A stretch of 43,884 bases of DNA from an uncultured Phascolarctobacterium sp. (GCA_947589605.1 CANQBR010000011.1:1-43884), one strand, 5' to 3'. Shown: positions 8,264 to 15,391, numbered from the stretch's first letter. The notes: a model not told the origin generated them from the letters alone. A program made the numbers and translations.

Positions 8264-8288
8264 AGGAGCGAGGATACTCCCCGCTCCT
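8264..8288 (-). terminator. attenuator-like hairpin after precursor 1
   Basis: Minus-strand stem AGGAGCGGGG / CCTCGCTCCT with one mismatch and a 5-base loop, followed by only TTTG. It sits between the precursor gene and the radical SAM gene. A leaky terminator here would let more precursor than enzyme message be made. It is homologous to the stronger hairpin at 9548-9572. Confidence 0.65.
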
Positions 8289-8313
8289 CAGGCGAACGCT
8301 CGTTTCTCGCTCC

Positions 8314-8442
8314 TCAAGGGCACTCACCCACGCAACCGCTGCCATCGCCCGGATCTCCGCCGCTGGCAAAGATGATATCGTTTACCTCGATAGAAATGAT
8401 CTCCATCTCCGGTTTTTCGTACTTTCCTTTGATATTTTTCAC
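8314..8442 (-). CDS. RiPP precursor peptide 1
   Basis: 42 residues starting at GTG 8442, with GGAGGGGCGG just upstream. The leader (residues 1-29, KYEKPEMEII at 7-16, then NDIIFASGG at 21-29) is nearly identical to that of the second small gene at 9598-9717. The C-terminal part differs: D30, D33, C37, E40, C41 and a final Pro. D33 and C37 are spaced D-x3-C. The double glycine before D30 is a possible cleavage point. A strong ribosome site, the leader conservation and the position next to radical SAM, PqqD and peptidase genes support a real precursor. Mature structure is unknown. A longer in-frame reading back to 8628 overlaps the peptidase gene and ignores the ribosome site. Confidence 0.85.
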   Translation of the reverse strand: MKNIKGKYEKPEMEIISIEVNDIIFASGGDPGDGSGCVGECP

Positions 8443-8474
8443 GATCCGCCCCTCCTGCTTTATTCTTCGGTTAT

Positions 8475-8530
8475 CTATAAAACGAACAGCGCAACACCCT
8501 GTCCATTTTAAAGCACAGACCTTTAAAATG
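8475..8530 (-). promoter_or_regulatory. structured leader element, copy C (precursor 1)
   Basis: Minus strand: CATTTTAAAG, loop GTCTGTG, CTTTAAAATG forms a 10-bp hairpin beginning at the stop of the peptidase gene. The TAAAA of its 3' arm can instead pair with TTTTA about 20 bases further on, enclosing GACAG / CTGTTC. Related elements at 9757-9809 and 9261-9320 keep the AAAGGTC-Y-R-TG core but change paired bases. The two exclusive pairings suggest a switch or an mRNA-stabilising structure. Confidence 0.55.
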
Positions 8531-8981
8531 ATTCGCTGTCTTTGCTCCCCTGCATTTTCCTTTTGATGCGCCCGGGCAGGCTGAGGCACCACAACAAAGC
8601 AACCCGCAGCCAAAAGAGATCGCACCACAGATGTACATAGAGCCGATAGCGCTTATCGGTCACAAAGATGGTCTCGCCATCTCGCACGACGGCGGTCATC
8701 ACTCCTATCACCTGTTCGTCGGTAACTCTGCGCTCCCGCCGCCACTGGTTGTCGCCGCAAAGGACATACCCATCCTTTCGCACCGCCAGTATCCGGTGCA
8801 GCACATATTTTCCGTCTGCCCGCCTATAAAGAGGTACATCGTAGCGTTGCAAAGGTTTGCTCGGCTTCTCGATCACGATCAAATCCCGCCGCTGCCGCAA
8901 TAAAGGCAACATACTGGCTCCTACGCAGGTGTACACCAACTGCCCTTCCCGAGCCAGTACTGCTTCAAAGCTAAGGTTCAA
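8523..8981 (-). CDS. S26/S24-type signal peptidase-like protease
   Basis: 152 residues. The nucleophile motif GASMLP has Ser23. The second conserved segment YVLHRI (His62-Arg63) has His where bacterial LepB has Lys, as in the ER/SipW-like branch, and GDN follows at 76-78. A hydrophobic stretch at about residues 115-137 could be a membrane anchor; there is no N-terminal one. The start is TTG 8981, overlapping the pqqD stop (TTGA), with GAGGAAGG upstream. Such peptidases accompany many radical SAM/PqqD peptide loci. Here it is the best candidate to remove the precursor leader, because the exporter has no peptidase domain. Confidence 0.82.
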   Translation of the reverse strand: MNLSFEAVLAREGQLVYTCVGASMLPLLRQRRDLIVIEKPSKPLQRYDVPLYRRADGKYVLHRILAVRKDGYVLCGDNQWRRERRVTDEQVIGVMTAVVRDGETIFVTDKRYRLYVHLWCDLFWLRVALLWCLSLPGRIKRKMQGSKDSESF

Positions 8982-9238
8982 TCGCCTTCCTCGATGGCGC
9001 CTATGCTGCGCAATTTGGCGATAATCTCGACCACATCTGCGGCGATCGTTTCTTGCGGTGCATCGTATTTTTTTGCCATAGCTGCGACGATGGCTTCTAT
9101 AGTAGTGGGCGACTTCAATGCTTCTATGATAAAGGCGGCAGTGCCGTTGCTCCGCACTATTCCGGAAAAGCCCTCCGTTGCCACCATAGTATGCTGGCCG
9201 TCGGCCGCATAGGTGACGAAGGATTCTTTCAACTTCAT
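8978..9238 (-). CDS. PqqD-family RiPP recognition protein
   Basis: 86 residues, the usual size for stand-alone PqqD/RRE proteins, which bind the leader of a precursor peptide and hand it to the radical SAM enzyme. The sequence shows the expected beta-rich N-half (TMVATEGFSGIVRSNGTAAFIIEAL) and helical C-half (TIEAIVAAMAKKYD, VVEIIAKLRSIGAIE). Starts at ATG 9238 after GAGGAG. Translationally coupled to the peptidase gene by a four-base overlap. Its own upstream region carries a G7 promoter and a copy of the structured leader. Confidence 0.87.
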   Translation of the reverse strand: MKLKESFVTYAADGQHTMVATEGFSGIVRSNGTAAFIIEALKSPTTIEAIVAAMAKKYDAPQETIAADVVEIIAKLRSIGAIEEGD

Positions 9239-9260
9239 AGTATGCTCCTCACTTTATTTG

Positions 9261-9320
9261 CTCACAGCAACACAAACGAGCGCGCCTCTGCTGCCTGTAA
9301 AAACATAGACCTTTGTCAGC
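9261..9320 (-). promoter_or_regulatory. structured leader element, copy B (pqqD)
   Basis: Shares ACAAAGGTCTATG and the following T-run and CAGGC with the elements upstream of the two precursors. Downstream, ACAGGCAGCA can pair with TGTTGCTGT (one bulged G). It lies between promoter 9391-9419 and the pqqD start, so pqqD is controlled like the precursors although no precursor follows directly. Confidence 0.5.
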
Positions 9321-9390
9321 TGCTCCCATCGCAGGGCCCTAAAACAAAAGGATGTTTTCTTCTTTTGAGCAGTGTGCGCTTTATGTTTAC

Positions 9391-9419
9391 ATTTTAGCAC
9401 ACTATTGTCCCCCCCACAA
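9391..9419 (-). promoter_or_regulatory. pqqD operon promoter with G7 spacer tract
   Basis: Minus strand: TTGTGG (9414-9419), 17 bases, TAAAAT (9391-9396) with extended -10 TGTGCTAAAAT. Seven G run from the end of the -35 into the spacer. A change in tract length would alter the -35/-10 spacing. Confidence 0.65.
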
Positions 9420-9547
9420 GTTTTTTATATTTTTATTTTTTATCCTTCGATCTCTCAGCCCTTTTCCCGAAAAAAACTGCCACAATGAAACGGTGATCTG
9501 TTTTACTCTGCTTTTTTCTGCTTGCGGGGTCGAGTTAAAAACGACAA

Positions 9548-9572
9548 AGGAGCAGGGTCGCTCCCTGCTCCT
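9548..9572 (-). terminator. terminator after precursor 2
   Basis: Minus-strand perfect 10-bp stem AGGAGCAGGG / CCCTGCTCCT with a 5-base loop, followed by TTGTCGTTTTT. It ends the short precursor 2 transcript before the pqqD promoter. Confidence 0.8.
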
Positions 9573-9597
9573 CACGCAAACTCTCATTTCTCGCTCT

Positions 9598-9717
9598 TCA
9601 AGGACATTCAGCCGCGTCGTCAGCTGTATCGCCGCCGCTGGCAAAGATGATATCGTTGGCTTCGATATAGATGATCTCCATCTCCGGTTTTTCATACTTT
9701 TCTTTTTCGTTTTCCAC
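9598..9717 (-). CDS. RiPP precursor peptide 2
   Basis: 39 residues from GTG 9717, with the same GGAGGGGCGG ribosome site as precursor 1. The leader is almost the same (KYEKPEMEII at 7-16, NDIIFASGG at 21-29). The C-terminal part is D30, T31, A32, D33, D34, A35, A36, E37, C38, P39: a single Cys, again four residues after an Asp (D34-x3-C38), and ending ECP as in precursor 1. The pattern of a conserved leader and a diverged core after a shared double glycine is strong evidence of a precursor pair. It forms its own small transcription unit with promoter 9984-10011 and terminator 9548-9572. Confidence 0.85.
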   Translation of the reverse strand: MENEKEKYEKPEMEIIYIEANDIIFASGGDTADDAAECP

Positions 9718-9756
9718 GATCCGCCCCTCCTATTCTATACCTTGTTATCTTTACTC

Positions 9757-9809
9757 CTTTGAAACGATAGGCGCAACACTCCGCCTGTTTCAAAGCACGG
9801 ACCTTTGAT
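9757..9809 (-). promoter_or_regulatory. structured leader element, copy A (precursor 2)
   Basis: Minus strand: TCAAAG, loop GTCCGTG, CTTTGA forms one hairpin. Alternatively CTTTGAAAC pairs with a downstream GTTTCAAAG and encloses AGGCG / CGCCT. Compared with copy C, both arms of each pairing have changed together, which argues for a conserved RNA structure rather than chance. Part of a 5' leader of roughly 260 nt between promoter and GTG. Confidence 0.6.
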
Positions 9810-9983
9810 GTAAGTCGCCGTCCCCGCTGTCCTGCGATTTCCTTCTTGCAGCTCGGACGTGCAAATAAACAGAAATAACTTCACTAAGTGCTGCTCTACG
9901 CGACAGGAAACTTTCGTTCTCCTCTTGCCGCTGCTCGTGAATACATACTGCAAGATCACGCGCTCAACGGGCTTTGTGTCTAT

Positions 9984-10011
9984 ATTCTATCACATAATTA
10001 CCCCCCCGCAA
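9984..10011 (-). promoter_or_regulatory. precursor 2 promoter with G7 spacer tract
   Basis: Minus strand: TTGCGG (10006-10011), 16 bases, TAGAAT (9984-9989) with TG one base before (TGTGATAGAAT). Seven G lie at the start of the spacer, as at 9391-9419 and 10-37. Confidence 0.65.
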
Positions 10012-10213
10012 GATTTTTTTACTTTTTTTAAGTACGTTTTCTCGTTGTCTTTTTAAAAGTTCAAAAGCTGTGGGATAGTGAGGCTGTATGTTACGTTCAC
10101 AAGTTTTGCGCAAGCAAAAACACCGCCTCATCAGACATGAAGCACATCCAAAAGAAGTCAGCTTTTGAATTACACATCACTGATAGCGGCTGCTCTTTTT
10201 GCGCAAAAAAATA
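10012..10213. other. intergenic stretch without recognised gene
   Basis: Between the precursor 2 promoter and the second tRNA operon. It contains an inverted pair TTCAAAAGCTG (about 10058) and CAGCTTTTGAA (about 10158) and a small TTTTGC-GCAA-GCAAAA hairpin. No reading frame here has a ribosome site or a recognisable product. Confidence 0.5.
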
Positions 10214-10229
10214 CGACCCCGAGAGGTCG
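10214..10229 (-). terminator. terminator of tRNA operon 2
   Basis: Minus-strand stem CGACC / GGTCG with a 6-base loop, followed by TATTTTTTT, just after tRNA-Met. Confidence 0.75.
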
Positions 10230-10237
10230 ATGATTTT

Positions 10238-10314
10238 TGGTGGCGGCGCACGGATTTGAACCGCGGACACTGCGGGTATGAACCGCATGCTCTAGCCACC
10301 TGAGCTACGCCGCC
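10238..10314 (-). tRNA. tRNA-Met(CAU), elongator
   Basis: 77 nt with encoded CCA. The fully paired acceptor GGCGGCG / CGCCGCC rules out an initiator. Anticodon loop TTCATAC. The body resembles Firmicute elongator Met rather than Ile2. Confidence 0.88.
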
Positions 10315-10317
10315 GCA

Positions 10318-10393
10318 TGGAGCTGATGACCAGGATTGAACTGGTGACCTTATCCTTACCAAGGATACGCTCTGCCGACTGAGCTACATCAGC
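10318..10393 (-). tRNA. tRNA-Thr(GGU)
   Basis: 76 nt with encoded CCA, acceptor GCTGATG / CATCAGC, U discriminator and anticodon GGT in loop TTGGTAA. Confidence 0.94.
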
Positions 10394-10396
10394 AAA

Positions 10397-10472
<76 letters not shown>

Positions 10473-10480
10473 ATGTTTTT

Positions 10481-10565
10481 TGGTGGAGAGGGTTGGATTC
10501 GAACCAACGAAGCGAAACGCGGCAGATTTACAGTCTGCTCCCTTTAGCCACTCGGGAACCTCTCC
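10481..10565 (-). tRNA. tRNA-Tyr(GUA)
   Basis: An 85-nt class II tRNA with long variable arm, acceptor GGAGAGG / CCTCTCC, encoded CCA and anticodon GTA in loop CTGTAAA. First gene of the Tyr-fMet-Thr-Met operon. Confidence 0.95.
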
Positions 10566-10581
10566 GTCAACAACAGAGTCA

Positions 10582-10610
10582 ATTATAGCGTATAACCTCT
10601 GGCTTGTCAA
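10582..10610 (-). promoter_or_regulatory. promoter of tRNA operon 2
   Basis: Minus strand: perfect TTGACA (10605-10610), 17 bases, perfect TATAAT (10582-10587). Same strength and spacing as the other tRNA operon promoter. Confidence 0.85.
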
Positions 10611-10618
10611 CAGTAAAA

Positions 10619-11308
10619 TTAGTTTTTTTGCCTTGCTCCTTCTTCGTAAAGCACCAGCGGCGGCAACACTTCGAGGCCCATGCTGCCTCCCTTCACTGCC
10701 TCCAGCAAAAAGAGCCAAGCCGGCTTCTTCACATCGCTGTGCAGAAAGCGCAGCCTTTTAGGCATCAGCCCCTGCTCCCGCAGCAGTTCTAAAGTTTCCA
10801 GCAGCCGCTCCGGCAATTGGCAAAGAGCAAAGCGTCCTCTAAAACGCACTGCCCACGCCGCCGCAGCTATGAAGTCCGCCAAATTGCCCCGCACTTCGTG
10901 ACAGGCGGCGGCGCCTATCTGTCGCTGCCGCCCTGCTTTTCGATAGGGCGGATTGGCCACCGCCAGATCGAAACTTTCGGGAGGCAGCAGCTCTCGATAA
11001 GCGGCCGCATCGCCCTCTATGAACAGTGTTTGTTCTGTCAATTCGTTGAGCTCGGCGCTGCGACGAGCCAAGTCCAACACCCGAGGGTTGATGTCCAATC
11101 CTGTAACGTGGGCCGCCCCTCTCGCCAAAAGCAACAACGAAACGGCGGCAGTGCCGCAGCCCAGCTCCAACACTTTTGCTCCGTGCACCAGGTGAGCGAA
11201 GCGGGCCAACAGCACCGAATCGGTGGTGAAAGGAAATTCGGCGCTGCTTTGAAAAATTTTATATCCACAGCCGGGCAAATAATCCAGACGCAACCCTTCT
11301 TCGGTCAT
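10619..11308 (-). CDS. TrmN6/YabB-like tRNA adenine-N6 methyltransferase
   Basis: 229 residues. SAM-binding motif VLELGCGTA at 46-54 and the amino-methyltransferase motif NPPY at 119-122. The N-terminal FPFTTDSVLLA matches the tRNA1(Val) A37 N6-methyltransferase group (YfiC/TrmN6; YabB in Bacilli). Four bases downstream of ricT and last in the tmk-holB-ricT transcript, which is where yabB-type genes sit in Firmicutes. The exact target base is inferred from the family. Confidence 0.85.
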   Translation of the reverse strand: MTEEGLRLDYLPGCGYKIFQSSAEFPFTTDSVLLARFAHLVHGAKVLELGCGTAAVSLLLLARGAAHVTGLDINPRVLDLARRSAELNELTEQTLFIEGDAAAYRELLPPESFDLAVANPPYRKAGRQRQIGAAACHEVRGNLADFIAAAAWAVRFRGRFALCQLPERLLETLELLREQGLMPKRLRFLHSDVKKPAWLFLLEAVKGGSMGLEVLPPLVLYEEGARQKN

Positions 11309-11311
11309 GGA

Positions 11312-12148
11312 CTAAACTCCCGCTTGTTCGGCCGCCACCACTTCGTCCCATTCTACTTGGATCACATTGTTGGGCGACAACTGCACGCTGGCAGTGTGGC
11401 CTGCTCTGTTCACGCCCACCACCTTGCCCTCGCCCAAAGGTGTGGCCACCATAGCCCCCAAGCGGGGAGCTTCAGCTTTATCTCTGCGCCCTTTGGCCGC
11501 ATTGGCCTTGCTGTAATTTTCGCTCTCGTACTTCAAGCAGCACAGCAGGCGGCCGCAGATGCCGGAAATTTTTGTGGGGTTGAGACTGAGATTTTGTTCT
11601 TTGGCCATGCGGATGGACACAGGTTCGAAGTCGCTCAAAAAAGTGGCGCAGCAAAGAGGCCTGCCGCAGCAGCCGATGCCTCCCAGCATTTTCGCCTCGT
11701 CCCGTACCCCTATCTGCCTTAGCTCGATGCGAGTGCGAAAGACAGCGGCCAAATTTTTCACCAATTCTCTGAAATCCACCCGGCCGTCGGCGGTATAGAA
11801 AAAAGTGATCTTGTTCACGTCGAAGGTGAAGTCCACATCCACCAGTCTCATGCCCAAGCCCAAATTTTTGATCTTGCGCAAGCAGATGTTGAAGGCTTCT
11901 TTTTCCCGCACTTTATTGTCTTCCAGTTGTCGATCGTCTTCGGCCGTGGCCTTGCGGATCACCTGCTTCAACGGACTCGTGATGCTGCTCTCTTCCACCT
12001 CTTTGGGGCCCAGCGCCACCCAGCCGTATTCCACGCCCCTTGCTGTCTCCACTATCACCGGGTCGCCTTTGGCCACGCCGGTGTCGCCGGGATCGAAATA
12101 ATATATCTTGCATGCTCTTTTAAAGCGCACTCCCACTACGGCAGGCAT
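11312..12148 (-). CDS. ricT: PSP1-domain protein RicT (YaaT)
   Basis: 278 residues with the PSP1 domain. The cysteine pattern C160, C161, C166, C167 and C198, C203, C204 (GCCGRPLCC, ICGRLLCC) is diagnostic of RicT/YaaT. In Bacillus it forms the RicAFT complex, which carries Fe-S clusters and is needed for RNase Y-dependent mRNA processing. The stop lies 3 bases before the next gene, and the start is one base from the holB stop, the typical holB-yaaT pair. RicA and RicF are not in this window. Confidence 0.92.
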   Translation of the reverse strand: MPAVVGVRFKRACKIYYFDPGDTGVAKGDPVIVETARGVEYGWVALGPKEVEESSITSPLKQVIRKATAEDDRQLEDNKVREKEAFNICLRKIKNLGLGMRLVDVDFTFDVNKITFFYTADGRVDFRELVKNLAAVFRTRIELRQIGVRDEAKMLGGIGCCGRPLCCATFLSDFEPVSIRMAKEQNLSLNPTKISGICGRLLCCLKYESENYSKANAAKGRRDKAEAPRLGAMVATPLGEGKVVGVNRAGHTASVQLSPNNVIQVEWDEVVAAEQAGV

Positions 12149-12149
12149 G

Positions 12150-13223
12150 TTATCCCTCCTTCAGGCATTGATCTATGCGTAAAAACATTTGTTCCAAAGC
12201 CAGCCTCACGCCTACGCTCCCCGCCAGCTTTTCTCCCAGCTCAAAAGCCGCCCCGTAGGCCCGCCGCACCGCAGCTCGGGGGAAACGCCGGGCCAAAGCG
12301 TCCAGTCTAGCTTTTTGATCTTTATTGTAGATGCAGGCAGCTGCCCCATCCTGCAACAATAAAACATCGTGGAAAAGCTGACAAAAAGTGAGGGCCAAAA
12401 GCAGGCCCTGGGGCCGCTTGTGATCGCCCAAGCGAAAAGCCGCCATTTGGCTGAAAGGGTAGTGCAGAGGCAGCTCTTCCAAATAAGCGAGGGCCGTTTC
12501 CCGCAGAGCCGGGCCGTTGGGTCCGCCTCTCTCTTCTTCTGCCCCTTCCTTCCCGCCGTCTGCAAAAGTGCTCGGGCTGTACAACTCCAACGCCAAGCCG
12601 AGAGAGCCCTCGGCCAAGGGCGCCACGATGCGGGCCTCTTCTGCCGGGATCTTTTTGGCGATCAGTTCCTCTATCAGCACCTCTTCGGGAAGAGGTGCGA
12701 AGTTGAGCTGCACGGCCCTGCTCCTTACGGTGCTCAGCAGACGGCTGGGCCTTTCCGCCACCAAAACGAAGAGCCAGCCCGCCGCCGGTTCTTCTAAAAG
12801 TTTCAGCAGCGCTCCCCCTGCCTCCCGGGACATTTTGTCGGCGTTGTTGATGATGCACACCTTGGCGGGAGAAAGAGCGGGAGCGAAGCTCCCCTGATCT
12901 TTCAGGGCATCGATCTGCACGATGCTGATCTCCGTGGTGGCTTTGGAGTCGCCGAAGACACCTATGTCTATATAGATAAGATCGGGATGGGCTTTGATGT
13001 AATTTCCGTCGGCAAAATTCAGCAAACGGCAGGAAGCGCAGCGGCAGTCCTCGTCTCTGCCCCCGTTCAGGCACAGCACGCTGCGGGCGAATTCTCCCGC
13101 CAACAGCCGCTTGCCCACGCCGGCGGGCCCGGCAAAAAGCAGAGCGTGAGGCCGCTCTTGTCTATCCAAAAAAGCTTCCAAAAATTTTTTTACAGGCTCC
13201 TGCCCCAAAACTTTCCGCCACAT
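12150..13223 (-). CDS. holB: DNA polymerase III subunit delta'
   Basis: 357 residues of the clamp-loader AAA+ family. The P-loop GPAGVGKR (32-39) has Arg where active ATPases have Ser/Thr, as expected for the non-hydrolysing delta' subunit. The zinc module C51-C60-C62-C65 follows (CLNGGRDEDCRCASC). Sensor region RPSRLLSTVRSR. Three bases after tmk, so co-transcribed. An acidic Gly/Glu-rich insertion follows PSTFADGGKEG around residue 225. Confidence 0.92.
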   Translation of the reverse strand: MWRKVLGQEPVKKFLEAFLDRQERPHALLFAGPAGVGKRLLAGEFARSVLCLNGGRDEDCRCASCRLLNFADGNYIKAHPDLIYIDIGVFGDSKATTEISIVQIDALKDQGSFAPALSPAKVCIINNADKMSREAGGALLKLLEEPAAGWLFVLVAERPSRLLSTVRSRAVQLNFAPLPEEVLIEELIAKKIPAEEARIVAPLAEGSLGLALELYSPSTFADGGKEGAEEERGGPNGPALRETALAYLEELPLHYPFSQMAAFRLGDHKRPQGLLLALTFCQLFHDVLLLQDGAAACIYNKDQKARLDALARRFPRAAVRRAYGAAFELGEKLAGSVGVRLALEQMFLRIDQCLKEG

Positions 13224-13226
13224 GGT

Positions 13227-13862
13227 CTAAGCCTCGGGAGGCAGCAGCGGCTCCAACACTTCGAGCAGCCTCGTCTTCACTTCTTCTTCGGCAGCCAAGG
13301 CATCCACGATGCAATGATCTTTTTTACCTTCGGCAAGAGCAAGAAAGCCTTTGCGTAAAGCCAGCTGCAATTTTAGACCGGCGTCCTCGTAGCGGTCGCT
13401 GAGGCCCCTCTTCTTCCTTCTTTCCAAAAGAGCGGCGGGAGGTGCGTCCAAAATAAGGGTGATATCGGGAGCCAAGCCGCCTGTGGCATAAGCATTGAGG
13501 GCGGCCAGCTGTTCGATCTCCGCCGGGCTCTTGCCTGCGGCATAGCCTTGATAAACTAAAGTGGAAGCGCTGAAGCGATCGCAGATCACTATCTGTCCCT
13601 CGTCCAAAGCCGGCCTCAGCAATTTTTCCACATGCTCGCTGCGGGCGGCAAGATATAAAAGGGCCTGAGTGGCGGTGTTGAGAGGCAATGTTGCATCCAG
13701 CACCAACTGCCGCACTTTTTCGGCAAAATTCGTGCCCCCCGGCTCCCGAGTGAGCAGCACTTTATAGCCTCTCTGCTCCAAAGTTTTTTTCAAAAGGGCG
13801 GCCTGGGTCGATTTTCCCGTGCCGTCTATGCCCTCTAAGGCGATGAACAGGCCTTTTTTCAT
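13227..13862 (-). CDS. tmk: thymidylate kinase
   Basis: 211 residues. P-loop EGIDGTGKST at 9-18, REPGGT at 39-44, the nucleotide motif CDRF and a DRYE lid element. It phosphorylates dTMP to dTDP. Length and order upstream of holB are standard for Firmicutes. Confidence 0.95.
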   Translation of the reverse strand: MKKGLFIALEGIDGTGKSTQAALLKKTLEQRGYKVLLTREPGGTNFAEKVRQLVLDATLPLNTATQALLYLAARSEHVEKLLRPALDEGQIVICDRFSASTLVYQGYAAGKSPAEIEQLAALNAYATGGLAPDITLILDAPPAALLERRKKRGLSDRYEDAGLKLQLALRKGFLALAEGKKDHCIVDALAAEEEVKTRLLEVLEPLLPPEA

Positions 13863-13887
13863 GGCATGACCTTTCTGTTTTTCCCTC

Positions 13888-15330
13888 TCACCTTATCACC
13901 CGCAGCGTGGCGAGGCTCGCATCCCGCGGGCCGCTCACCTTCAGGCCCAGAGCCAAGTGTTTTTCACAATAAGACGCCACTTCGCCGGTGACCTTTTCTC
14001 CCGGCAGCAGCACCGGGATGCCCGGGGGATAGAAGCTTACGGCTTCGCCGCTGATGCGGCCGCTAACTTTCTCCCAAGGCAGGCTCTCCTGAGGAGCATA
14101 AAAAGCTTCTCGGGGCGACAGCAGCACTTCCGGCTGCGGCAGCTGCCATTCTGCTCCCGCCGGGGGCAGAGGAGCTCTGCCTGCGGCGGCCAAATTTTTG
14201 AAGCAAGCGACGATCCGCTCCGCAGCGGCTGCAAAGGCCGGGCCGTCGTCGCCGGCGGTGACCCAAAACAAAACATTTTCTCGATCGGCCAATTCTACTG
14301 CCACTTTCTCTTTACGCAAAGCGGCGGCTGCTTCGGGGCCGGTATAGCCTAAAGCCGCACAATTCACCGTCACTTTGGTGACATCTAAGGCAAAGGGCGC
14401 GGCCGCCTCTTCCGTCAGCACTTTCACGCCCGGCAGAGCCGCCAAAATTTTTCTCAAACGAGAAGCTGCCTCTACCGCTGCCTCCGCCATAGCTCTGCCT
14501 TTTTGCGCCGCTTGCCGCACTGCTTCGTCCAACGATGCCAAAAGATAATAATTGGGACTGGTGGTGCCTAAAAGGCTCATGGCCGCAGCCACTCTGTTCA
14601 CGTCCGCCCGTCCCTTTTTCACCAAGAGCAGGCTGGCCTGAGTGAGGGCCGATAACGACTTATGGGTGCTTTGAGCGCTGATGTCGGCGCCGCAAGCCAA
14701 AGCCGAAGGGGGCAGCTGGGGGCTGAAGCCGAGATGAGCGCCGTGGGCCTCGTCCGCTAAAAGCAAAGCGCCGTGACGATGACAACAAGCGGCGATGGCC
14801 TTAAGATCGGCGGCCAGACCGTAATAAGAAGGGCTGGTCACCAGCACTCCTTTGATCTTTTTATCGGCGGCCAAAGCGGCGGCGACGGTCTCTGCCTTCA
14901 CCTGAGCGGGCAGAGAAAAAGAAGCGAGAAATCCCGGCTGCACATAGACCGGCTGCAACCCCGCCAAGATGAGCCCGGCTGCTACGCTGCGGTGGGCATT
15001 GCGGGGCAATAAAATTTTTTCGCCCGGCTCGAAGGCTCCCAACAGCATGGCTTCGATGGCCTGGGTAGTGCCGTTGGGAGAAAAGAAAGCGGCATCGGCC
15101 CCGTACACCCGGGCGGCCGTTCTTTGACCCGCAGCCAAATAGCTCGCGGGGCTGTGGATGTCGTCCAATTCGTCCGTCAAAGAAACGTCGACGGCGAGAG
15201 CGGAGCCCAAGAGACGGCGCAGCGAAGGAGAGGCGCCCCGCCCTCCCTTGTGGCCGGGAGTGTGGAAGGGATAGACCTCTTCCTTTTTATAGCGCTCCAT
15301 GGCCTCCAGCAGGCTCGGCTCTTCTGTCAT
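13888..15330 (-). CDS. Orn/Lys/Arg decarboxylase (fold I, YaaO/SpeA type)
   Basis: 480 residues from ATG 15330. PLP-binding lysine K224 in SAQSTHKSL, with the aspartate motif DEAHGAH at 193-199 and the N-terminal PFHTPGHKGG of the short Firmicute type. These enzymes decarboxylate arginine or lysine (agmatine or cadaverine); the substrate cannot be decided from sequence. The GTG at 15387 lacks a ribosome site, whereas ATG 15330 follows GAGAGGTC. It precedes tmk exactly as yaaO does in Bacillus. A terminator (15455-15481) and its own -10 separate it from the second decarboxylase gene upstream. Confidence 0.9.
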   Translation of the reverse strand: MTEEPSLLEAMERYKKEEVYPFHTPGHKGGRGASPSLRRLLGSALAVDVSLTDELDDIHSPASYLAAGQRTAARVYGADAAFFSPNGTTQAIEAMLLGAFEPGEKILLPRNAHRSVAAGLILAGLQPVYVQPGFLASFSLPAQVKAETVAAALAADKKIKGVLVTSPSYYGLAADLKAIAACCHRHGALLLADEAHGAHLGFSPQLPPSALACGADISAQSTHKSLSALTQASLLLVKKGRADVNRVAAAMSLLGTTSPNYYLLASLDEAVRQAAQKGRAMAEAAVEAASRLRKILAALPGVKVLTEEAAAPFALDVTKVTVNCAALGYTGPEAAAALRKEKVAVELADRENVLFWVTAGDDGPAFAAAAERIVACFKNLAAAGRAPLPPAGAEWQLPQPEVLLSPREAFYAPQESLPWEKVSGRISGEAVSFYPPGIPVLLPGEKVTGEVASYCEKHLALGLKVSGPRDASLATLRVIR

Positions 15331-15391
15331 CCTCTCTGCGACCTCTCTCTTTAAAAATTTTTGCAAGGATTTTTTTGAACGTATCACTTTT

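Noticed and set aside
10097-10288. Small minus-strand open frame overlapping tRNA-Met
   Set aside because: It begins inside the tRNA gene and crosses the terminator.
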